DNA of 10,570 bases from NCBI GenBank assembly GCA_902463875.1, contig CABQHR010000045.1:1-10570 (forward strand), in the 5' to 3' direction. Under the pieces are notes generated by a model, which did not search any database, was not told the origin of the DNA, and saw only the letters and a program-made list of their open reading frames with translations. The position numbers and the translations under genes are program-made. The DNA is from an uncultured Collinsella sp. (GTDB taxonomy: Bacteria; Actinomycetota; Coriobacteriia; Coriobacteriales; Coriobacteriaceae). Of this stretch, positions 1 to 4,702 are shown one piece after another (within the stretch, counting starts at the first letter, position 1; each line of letters opens with the position of its first letter).

Positions 1-32
1 GCACCATAGCGGTACCGGGCTCGATATTCCTC

Positions 33-108
33 TGGTGCCCCCGGGCGGATTCGAACCGTCGACACCCGCTTTAGGAGAGCGGTGCTCTATCCCCTGAGCT
101 ACGGAGGC
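33..108 (-). tRNA. tRNA-Arg (anticodon CCU)
   Basis: Read on the minus strand, the segment folds as a complete 76-nt tRNA. The 7-bp acceptor stem is GCCTCCG (102-108) against CGGGGGC (37-43), followed by discriminator A and an encoded CCA (33-35). The anticodon loop CTCCTAA is closed by a 5-bp stem (CCGCT/AGCGG), and the anticodon is CCU (73-75), which reads the AGG arginine codon. The T-arm GGTTCGAATCC is also present. All stems pair well, so the gene appears intact. Its 3' end faces the left edge of the window, so any element integrated at this tRNA would lie outside the view. Confidence 0.97.
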
Positions 109-118
109 ATGTTGTATT

Positions 119-124
119 AGTGTA
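119..124 (-). promoter_or_regulatory. Possible -10 box for tRNA-Arg
   Basis: TACACT on the minus strand ends 11 nt before the mature tRNA 5' end, a normal distance for a tRNA promoter with a very short leader. The best -35 candidate (ATTACA, about 15-16 nt upstream) is weak. The assignment rests on position and one box only. Confidence 0.3.
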
Positions 125-189
125 GCAGATTTACGCCGCTGTAATGCAGCGTATACCCACTCTTCGAAGTTGCGGTGGAACAGCCCTCC

Positions 190-389
190 GGAAAGTGCGT
201 CCCACTATCCAGGCAAATTCTGGGTCAGACTTTCCCCATGAGACCTCGCTGGGAAACTGTGACCCAGAATTTCGGCTCGAAACGGGACACGGTTTCCCAA
301 ACGACCCCGTTCCGGAAACTACATCCCGGAATCGACGCTCGAACTGGGATGCACTTTCCCGATCAAGCCACATGGGAGACTGCGCCCCA
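190..389. repeat. Tandem array of imperfect hairpins, about 62-bp period
   Basis: This fills most of the roughly 300 bases between the tRNA and manO, where no gene is seen. Three full inverted repeats have 15-16 nt arms and 14-nt loops. Their arms are 221-236/251-266, 284-298/313-327 and 345-360/374-389. A lone right arm, GGAAAGTGCGTCCCA, lies at 190-204. Left arms resemble TGGGATGCACTTTCCC, with compensated or tolerated changes between units. Right arms end at 204, 266, 327 and 389, a period of 61-62 bp, and two linkers share GCTCGAA. It is therefore a true tandem repeat with dyad units. I do not know a name for this family. Possible roles are a 3' mRNA structure for manO, a REP/BIME-like element or a protein-binding array. 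Confidence 0.8.
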
Positions 390-396
390 CTTTGAG

Positions 397-420
397 GGGG
401 CGCTCTTTAATGACTAGTTG
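397..420. repeat. Partial copy of the terminator palindrome, overlapping the manO stop
   Basis: This 24-nt stretch matches 4034-4057, the left arm and centre of the hypA terminator palindrome, at 21 of 24 positions. The shared core includes TCTTTAATGACTAGT. The manO stop codon TAG (414-416) lies inside it. Only this half is present here. On the minus strand it is followed by a short GCGCCCC/GGGGCGC hairpin (397-403 with 382-388), which has no T-tract and competes with the last unit of the 62-bp array. Confidence 0.7.
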
Positions 421-812
421 CCTTTGTGGAAGAGGTTTTTGATAACGGAGGGGATGCTCTTGGCGCCCTTGGCCGTCACATCGATAAAGTCAGGCGAACG
501 CACGAGCTTATCCTCGTCAACGTACTTGCGGACCGCACGAAGCGTCTCTTTGTCGTCGCGCGTCGAAAACGTAAAGTGACCATTGTCCTTGGTGAAGATA
601 GCAAAACGCGTAATCTTCTTGGTGCCGCGCAAAACCTCAGCGGCAATATAGTCGACCTCATCCCACGGGATTTGAATATAATCCTCGGGATTGCGCTCGT
701 TATAGTACTCAAACGCCTTATTGCCCACCATTACATTACCGTGACTGGTAAGCCCCATCAGGCAGGTTGCCGGCGTTGCCAGATCGACCGTGCTGTTCTG
801 AGATTGCGCCAT
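414..812 (-). CDS. manO: DUF956 family protein, mannose PTS accessory (ManO-like)
   Basis: This 132-residue protein belongs to the DUF956 family, which is regularly encoded as the last gene of mannose-family PTS operons in Gram-positive bacteria. It is thought to help or regulate the EII complex, but its biochemical role is not settled. The family signature is plain: MVGNKAFEYYNERNPEDYIQ (28-47) followed by IPWDEVDYI (48-56), then a beta-rich middle (FAIFTKDNGHFTFST) and RAVRKYVD. No membrane segment or signal peptide is seen. I chose the ATG at 812 rather than an in-frame start at 863. The latter lies inside the loop of a hairpin, while family members begin near MAQSQNST. GAGG and GGAGGG lie 5-10 nt upstream. 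It follows EIID by about 120 nt, separated by a strong hairpin, so its expression may be set apart from manXYZ. The stop codon lies in a repeat shared with the hypA terminator. Confidence 0.9.
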   Translation of the reverse strand: MAQSQNSTVDLATPATCLMGLTSHGNVMVGNKAFEYYNERNPEDYIQIPWDEVDYIAAEVLRGTKKITRFAIFTKDNGHFTFSTRDDKETLRAVRKYVDEDKLVRSPDFIDVTAKGAKSIPSVIKNLFHKGN

Positions 813-828
813 GCGCGCCTCGCCCTCC

Positions 829-879
829 AAATAAAACAATCGGACCGCATCCAGTGTACCCACCGGGTGCGGTCCGATT
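829..879 (-). terminator. Intercistronic hairpin between EIID and manO: terminator or attenuator
   Basis: On the minus strand a perfect 12-bp stem, AATCGGACCGCA (868-879) against TGCGGTCCGATT (838-849), is extended inward past one mismatch. The extension is a 6-bp stem with one G-U pair, CCGGTG/CACTGG, closed by a GGTA loop. A T-rich run (GTTTTATTT, 829-837) follows at once, as in an intrinsic terminator, although the tract is interrupted. The manO Shine-Dalgarno lies only a few bases further on. Partial termination that lowers manO relative to manXYZ, or a processing and stability hairpin protecting the manXYZ mRNA 3' end, are both plausible. Confidence 0.65.
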
Positions 880-932
880 CAATGGCTCAAAAGCCCTTGC
901 CTAGCAATTCTCGGTCTTAAGCCGAAACGTGC

Positions 933-1853
933 TTACATGAAGCCGCAGACGCGACCGATGATGCCGATGGCGAAGAGAGCCAGGATGATGACAATCGGGC
1001 TGACCTTCTTCTTGAGGAGCTTGCAGACCAGCAGGGTCAGGCACACGGCGGCAAGGCCGGGGATGAGCTGATCGAGGTTGGCCTGAAGCGTGGTGACCTT
1101 CACCTGATCAAGGGCGTTAGCACCGATGGAGTTATACATCGTCAGTGCTTCCTTGACACCCTCAGAACCGGAGGGCAGGTTAGCCCAGTCGATAAAGGCG
1201 CCAGCAGACTGCGTGACCTTGGAGACGACCGGGGTGAAGGAGATGGACACCCAGCGCTCGACCAGGGCGCCGATGATGAACATACCAAGGATGGAAGCAC
1301 CCTCGGTGACCTTGCCCATCAGACCGCCGGAGAGGTCCTTGGCGATGGAGGAGCCGACCTTGTAGCCAAACTCCTGCGTGTACCACAGGAAGGCGTAACG
1401 GATGATGTTCCACGCGAAGAAGAACAGCAGCGGACCGGCGATGCTGCCGGACAGGGCCAAGGAAGCGCCCAGAGCGCCCAGAATCGGGCGAAGGGTGAAC
1501 CAGAAGGCGGGGTCGCCGACGCCGGCGAGCGGGCCCATCATACCGACCTTGACGCCCTGAATGGCGACGTCGTCAATCGGAGCACCGTTGGCGCGCTCCT
1601 CCTCGAGAGCGAGGGTAACGCCAATGACGGGGGCGGAAACATAAGGGTGGGTGTTATAGAACTCCAGGTGGCGCTTAAGAGCGGCAATCTGGTCATCCTT
1701 GCTGGTGTAGAGCTTCTTGATCGCAGGGATCATTGCGAAGCACCAGCCGCCGTTCTGCATACGCTCGTAGTTCCACGAGCCCTGAAGGAACTGATGACGG
1801 AAGCAAACCTTCTTGCGGTCAGCCTTGGTGAGCTGAATCTTGTTCTCTGCCAT
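933..1853 (-). CDS. manZ: PTS mannose-family permease subunit EIID
   Basis: EIID is one of the two membrane subunits of a mannose-family PTS transporter. Together with EIIC it forms the sugar channel from which phosphorylated sugar is released. The protein has 306 residues, a normal family length. It has the long cytosolic N-terminal part (GSWNYERMQNGGW, AALKRHLEFYNTHPYV), the hallmark GPLAGVGDP loop (107-115), and hydrophobic segments including GPLLFFFAWNIIRY and a C-terminal IVIILALFAIGIIGRV helix. I chose ATG at 1853 because GGAGGGG lies 10 nt before it. A GTG three codons upstream sits directly against that Shine-Dalgarno. The SD overlaps the EIIC stop codon, with a gap of 16 nt, so the two are very likely translationally coupled. 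Sugar specificity (mannose, glucose, fructose, sorbose or amino sugars) cannot be read from sequence alone. Confidence 0.95.
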   Translation of the reverse strand: MAENKIQLTKADRKKVCFRHQFLQGSWNYERMQNGGWCFAMIPAIKKLYTSKDDQIAALKRHLEFYNTHPYVSAPVIGVTLALEEERANGAPIDDVAIQGVKVGMMGPLAGVGDPAFWFTLRPILGALGASLALSGSIAGPLLFFFAWNIIRYAFLWYTQEFGYKVGSSIAKDLSGGLMGKVTEGASILGMFIIGALVERWVSISFTPVVSKVTQSAGAFIDWANLPSGSEGVKEALTMYNSIGANALDQVKVTTLQANLDQLIPGLAAVCLTLLVCKLLKKKVSPIVIILALFAIGIIGRVCGFM

Positions 1854-1869
1854 ATGTATCACTCCCCTC

Positions 1870-2688
1870 CTACTCGTAATCGTTCAGAATGTCGCCGAGC
1901 GGGTCGCCGGAGCCACCGCCCATGCCGCCACCCTGCTTAGCCAAATCCTTAAGGCCAAGGTAGATGAGGGCAAGGGAGATGCCGATGAGGCCAAGGGCGA
2001 TCAGCGTGAGCTGAGGGATGGCAGCAAGGACAAAGCCGAGGATGAAGAACGGCCAGGTCTCCTTGGTGGCCATCATGTTGATGACCATGGCGTAACCGAC
2101 GGAAGCGACCATGCCGCCGCCGACAGCCATGCCGCCGGACAGCCAGTCGGGCATAGCGTTAAGCGCGTTGGTAACAGCCTCGGCCGGGATGATGCACAGA
2201 AGCACTGCCGGGATGGCGATACGAAGACCCTGCATGAGGATAGCAGCGTACTGCCAGCGCTCGATGCCGGCGAAGTCGCCCTTCTCGGCGCAACCGTCCA
2301 TGGCGTGAGCGATAGCGGTAGCCAGGGTACGGCAGATCATGGTCAGGAACAGACCAGCGACCGACAGAGGCACGGCGACGGCGATAGCGGCGGTAACGGC
2401 CTTGGCCGAATCGGTGGCGCCACCGTTGAGGGCGAGCACCATGATGATCGAAGAAGCGACCGAGGCCAGGGCGGCGTCAGGCGCGACGGCGGCGCCGACG
2501 TTAGCCCAGCCAAGGGCCATCATCTGGAGCGAACCGCCCAGGAGGATGCCCTCCTGAAGGTGACCGGTTACGAGACCGATAAGCGTGCATGCCACGAGCG
2601 GCTGATGGAACTGGAACTCATCCAGAATGCCTTCCATACCGGCAAGCAACGCGACAATCGCAACAAGCAGAATAGTGATTGCAGACAT
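1870..2688 (-). CDS. manY: PTS mannose/sorbose-family permease subunit EIIC
   Basis: This 272-residue polytopic membrane protein of the PTS EIIC sorbose/mannose family is the partner of EIID in sugar translocation. It begins with a hydrophobic helix (ITILLVAIVALLAGMEG). The typical family segments follow: DEFQFHQPLVACTLIGLVTG, then EGILLGGSLQMMALGWANVG and AAVAPDAALASVASSIIMV (residues about 23-84). Further helices run through PFFILGFVLAAIPQLTLIALGLI near the C-terminus. The tail is short and glycine-rich (GGGMGGGSGDPLGDI), slightly unusual but lying after the last helix. ATG at 2688 is preceded by GGAGGG with 8-nt spacing. It starts 18 nt after the EIIAB stop and ends 16 nt before EIID, in line with one tightly packed operon. 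Confidence 0.95.
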   Translation of the reverse strand: MSAITILLVAIVALLAGMEGILDEFQFHQPLVACTLIGLVTGHLQEGILLGGSLQMMALGWANVGAAVAPDAALASVASSIIMVLALNGGATDSAKAVTAAIAVAVPLSVAGLFLTMICRTLATAIAHAMDGCAEKGDFAGIERWQYAAILMQGLRIAIPAVLLCIIPAEAVTNALNAMPDWLSGGMAVGGGMVASVGYAMVINMMATKETWPFFILGFVLAAIPQLTLIALGLIGISLALIYLGLKDLAKQGGGMGGGSGDPLGDILNDYE

Positions 2689-2706
2689 GTATCGGACCCT
2701 CCTTTA

Positions 2707-3696
2707 CTATGCTTGAGCGGCCAGTTCGGCCTTAGCTTTCTTCAACATGGCGTCGAGATCCTCGGAGGAATCCGAAGGAACCTTGCGGACCTCGAACTTG
2801 ACGCCCTTGGCCTTGAGGGCCTCGAGAGTCTTAACGTCGTCATCGCCCATAGCGACGGCGTTGGTGACGACGACCTTGCCCTTGGAGTGAGCCATGGAAC
2901 CGATGTTGACTTCCTTGATGTCGACGCCGGCCTCGATGGCCTTGAGCAGATCCTGCGGGTTCTCGAAGAGCAGCATGGCCTTGGTGTCACCAAAGCGCGT
3001 GTCCTTGACGACCTCGGCCATCTTCTTGATGGGCACGACGTTGGCATGGACTCCCGGAGGGGCAGCCTGCTCGATCATGGTCTTGCGGAGCTCGTCGTGA
3101 GCAACGCCGTCGGAAACCACGATGATGCGGTTGGGGTTGATCTGCTTGGTCCACGTGGTGGCCACCTGACCATGAAGCAGACGGGTGTCGATACGGACGT
3201 GGGCGATCTTGATGTGCCCGTCGCCGATGACCGTTCCCGGAGGGATGGCGCCTGCAGGAGCAGCGGCGGCCGCAGCCGGCTTCTTCTCCTCGGGCTCCAG
3301 AGACTCGGGCTTGACGCGCACGCCAGCCTTAGCCTCAGTCACGAGATGTTTTGCGATCGCATGTGCAGTGTTCTTTGCGTCAAAGCGCTGCGAATATGCC
3401 TCGATGAGCATAGGCAGGTTGACACCGGTGACGATAGCCCAGGAATCGTGGCCCTCGATGAGCCCGCTGATCTGGTTGAACGGCGTACCGCCCCACAGAT
3501 CAACGAGGAAGAGCACCTGCTCCTGGTCCTCGAAGGAAGCGACTGCTTCCTCGACCTTGGCACGGAAGTCGTCGGGGCCCATGCTCGGCTCGAGCGAGAC
3601 CACGGCTACAGACGGCTGATCGCCAAAGACCATCGAGCCCGTCTGCTTGATTCCAGCCGCCAAGTCACCATGGCTAGCAAGAACAATACTTACCAT
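2707..3696 (-). CDS. manX: PTS mannose-family fused EIIAB phosphotransferase
   Basis: This cytosolic 329-residue EIIAB fusion passes phosphate from HPr to EIIA and then EIIB, and so to the incoming sugar. EIIA comes first: VSIVLASHGDLAAG contains the phosphorylated histidine (His9), and FLVDLWGGTPFNQ (about 63-75) is typical of the EIIA-mannose fold. An Ala/Pro/Lys/Glu linker covers about 125-155 (EPEEKKPAAAAAAPAG). EIIB follows with HVRIDTRLLHGQVATTW, whose histidine at about 175 is the EIIB phosphosite, and an intact C-terminal half. I preferred ATG at 3696 with AAAGGAGG 7 nt upstream. A GTG one codon earlier (3699) has only 4-nt spacing and would add one residue. It is the first gene of the manX-manY-manZ-manO unit, with an AT-rich control region directly upstream. 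Confidence 0.95.
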   Translation of the reverse strand: MVSIVLASHGDLAAGIKQTGSMVFGDQPSVAVVSLEPSMGPDDFRAKVEEAVASFEDQEQVLFLVDLWGGTPFNQISGLIEGHDSWAIVTGVNLPMLIEAYSQRFDAKNTAHAIAKHLVTEAKAGVRVKPESLEPEEKKPAAAAAAPAGAIPPGTVIGDGHIKIAHVRIDTRLLHGQVATTWTKQINPNRIIVVSDGVAHDELRKTMIEQAAPPGVHANVVPIKKMAEVVKDTRFGDTKAMLLFENPQDLLKAIEAGVDIKEVNIGSMAHSKGKVVVTNAVAMGDDDVKTLEALKAKGVKFEVRKVPSDSSEDLDAMLKKAKAELAAQA

Positions 3697-3765
3697 CACA
3701 TAACCTCCTTTTTGTCTACGTATTTCCTACACGACAAAAAAGAGTATAGCCGCAAGTGTGGCAAA

Positions 3766-3771
3766 ATTATA
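3766..3771 (-). promoter_or_regulatory. Likely -10 box of the man operon promoter
   Basis: TATAAT on the minus strand is a perfect consensus -10, giving a start near 3759 and a leader of about 60 nt before manX. At 17-bp spacing the -35 position reads ATCCAA, a poor match, which suggests dependence on an activator. Transcription start has not been mapped, and TATACT at 3743-3748 is an alternative. Confidence 0.45.
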
Positions 3772-3918
3772 GGAAAAAATGTGAATGGTTGGATTATTTG
3801 TTTAAACGTCATGCTTTTGTTACAAGTTGGTTACATCGCTGGTTTTCAGCTATTCCTCGCTAAACATAATTAGTTTGACCATCTTAGAAAACAGATACAG
3901 GCACAGCATTCACTAATA

Positions 3919-3932
3919 CCGATTTAAATCGG
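3919..3932. promoter_or_regulatory. Perfect 14-bp palindrome, possible operator
   Basis: CCGATTTAAATCGG reads the same on both strands and lies in the AT-rich region about 160-170 bp upstream of the proposed man transcription start. A dimeric regulator site is possible, but nothing identifies the protein. Confidence 0.35.
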
Positions 3933-4016
3933 ATAAGAACCTGCTTGACTCTTCGATATTTTGTTTAAACAGACGTGACTTGACTAATTTCGTTAGTTAT
4001 GCTCTAGCAAACCGTC

Positions 4017-4080
4017 AAAAAAGAATAGTCATTGGGACGTTCTTTAATGACTAGTCGTTTAAGAACGTCCCCAATGACTA
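4017..4080 (-). terminator. Palindromic intrinsic terminator of hypA
   Basis: Bases 4026-4080 form a 55-nt near-perfect palindrome. Each arm is about 27 nt and contains TAGTCATT, a run of three or four G, ACGTTCTT and GACTAG. The arms differ by one indel and two mismatches. On the minus strand the hairpin ends in ATTC followed by TTTTTT (4017-4022), the classic layout of a factor-independent terminator. It begins 2 nt after the hypA stop codon. A partial copy of the same sequence overlaps the manO stop at 397-420, so this is a repeat element used as a terminator. Confidence 0.88.
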
Positions 4081-4082
4081 AG

Positions 4083-4508
4083 TTAGGCGATGTGGAGGGG
4101 GTTGGCGGCGTCGACGGCGTCAGGAGCAGCGGGACCATCAGGGGTAGCGTCTGCCAGGTTCTCGTCGGGGGTCTCGATCTGCTTGATCATGACATCCTGG
4201 CCCTGCAGCAGATAAGTCTCGCCGCTACCGCAATGGGGACAGGTCTTTCCGTACTCGACCGTCGCGTAGTCGCGGCCGCACGCCTCGCAATGTGTCACGG
4301 ACTCAACGGGCTCCACGATAAGCTCCGAGCCCTCGGTGATAGGCTTTTTATCTGCTGCCCAGCGCCAAGCGTCGAGCAGCAAGTCGGGAACGACGCCCGA
4401 GACCTCGCCCAGCAGCAACGTCACGCTCGAAACGCGACGCACGCCATTGGCGCGAGCCACATTCTCAACATCGCGAATGATGTGATAGACGATTCCGAGC
4501 TCGTGCAC
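4083..4508 (-). CDS. hypA: HypA/HybF family nickel metallochaperone
   Basis: HypA delivers nickel to the large subunit of [NiFe]-hydrogenases, and in some bacteria to urease, usually with HypB. The N-terminus Met-His-Glu gives the conserved nickel ligands (His2, Glu3). The structural zinc site is intact as two CxxC pairs, C74/C77 (THCEACGRD) and C90/C93 (TCPHCGSG). The core motif VTLLLGEVSGVVPDLL (29-44) matches the family. At 141 residues it exceeds the usual 113-120 because of an extra tail of about 28 residues after IKQIE, rich in Asp, Ala and Pro and probably disordered. GTG at 4508 is the start, with GAAGGA 6 nt upstream. No hydrogenase, hypB or urease gene is in view. The upstream neighbour on the same strand is the Fe-S flavoprotein gene, about 195 nt away across two structured elements. 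Confidence 0.93.
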   Translation of the reverse strand: MHELGIVYHIIRDVENVARANGVRRVSSVTLLLGEVSGVVPDLLLDAWRWAADKKPITEGSELIVEPVESVTHCEACGRDYATVEYGKTCPHCGSGETYLLQGQDVMIKQIETPDENLADATPDGPAAPDAVDAANPLHIA

Positions 4509-4519
4509 TTTATATCCTT

Positions 4520-4541
4520 CCGCCGTTCTAACGAACGGCGG
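4520..4541 (-). promoter_or_regulatory. Hairpin next to the hypA ribosome-binding site
   Basis: CCGCCGTTC (4520-4528) and GAACGGCGG (4533-4541) form a perfect 9-bp stem with a 4-nt loop. On the minus-strand mRNA its 3' arm runs straight into the hypA Shine-Dalgarno (GAAGGA), 11 nt before the GTG. No T-tract follows, so termination is unlikely. It could limit ribosome access or define a processed 5' end. Confidence 0.55.
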
Positions 4542-4561
4542 CCGGCTTGACGCTGCGCGAA

Positions 4562-4649
4562 CCCCAGACGGGCGATCTGCCTTTCAATCGTCGGGCATGG
4601 GCAAAAGCCCTATGCCCTCCTCTTTCAAGGCACCTCGCCACGTCTGGGG
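4562..4649. repeat. 88-nt nested hairpin element between the oxidoreductase gene and hypA
   Basis: The stretch folds almost end to end. P1 is CCCCAGACG/CGTCTGGGG (4562-4570/4641-4649). P2 is GGCGA/TCGCC (4571-4575/4635-4639). P3 is TGCCTT/AAGGCA (4578-4583/4627-4632). A symmetric 9/9 internal loop follows. P4 is GGGCAT/ATGCCC (4593-4598/4612-4617), and P5 is GGGC/GCCC with an AAAA loop (4599-4610). That makes 30 pairs, one 2/2 internal loop and two single-base bulges. No T-tract follows on either strand, so it is not a standard terminator. It could be a small non-autonomous mobile element, a REP-like repeat, or a structured RNA in the intercistronic mRNA. The remaining bases 4650-4702 show nothing definite. 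Confidence 0.7.
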
Positions 4650-4702
4650 CCCGCTCGCTGTCCAACCGCCTTCTGCGCCGTTCGCTTACTCGTTACGCTC
4701 TT

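Larger units (their letters stand above)
3697..4016. promoter_or_regulatory. AT-rich control region of the man operon, no gene
   Basis: About 320 bases without a convincing gene, much richer in A and T than the flanking coding DNA. Signals seen are a perfect TATAAT on the minus strand (3766-3771) and a second -10-like TATACT (3743-3748). There are two GTTACA hexamers at 3819-3824 and 3830-3835, direct repeats 11 bp apart. TTTGTTTAAAC occurs twice (3797-3807 and 3960-3970). A 14-bp perfect palindrome, CCGATTTAAATCGG, lies at 3919-3932. No sigma-54 type GG-N10-GC element was found upstream of manX. Short frames crossing it lack SD sequences and family features. Confidence 0.6.

Noticed and set aside
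190..389. CRISPR array as an explanation for the regular repeats
   Set aside because: Each repeat is a diverged dyad and the spacers are short, partly shared linkers, not unique sequences between identical repeats. No cas genes are in view.
144..417. Short open frames across the 62-bp repeat array
   Set aside because: They run through the tandem dyads on both strands, lack SD sequences and have repeat-derived composition.
3740..3775. Sigma-54 promoter (as in manL/levD operons) before manX
   Set aside because: TTGCCACACTTGC looks suggestive, but no GG lies 10 nt before the GC, so the -24/-12 spacing fails.
1840..3873. Long open frame (677 codons) on the plus strand opposite manX and manY
   Set aside because: Antisense shadow of well-identified PTS genes. 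The predicted protein is rich in Asp/Gly/His/Arg without any domain pattern, and no Shine-Dalgarno or promoter supports it.
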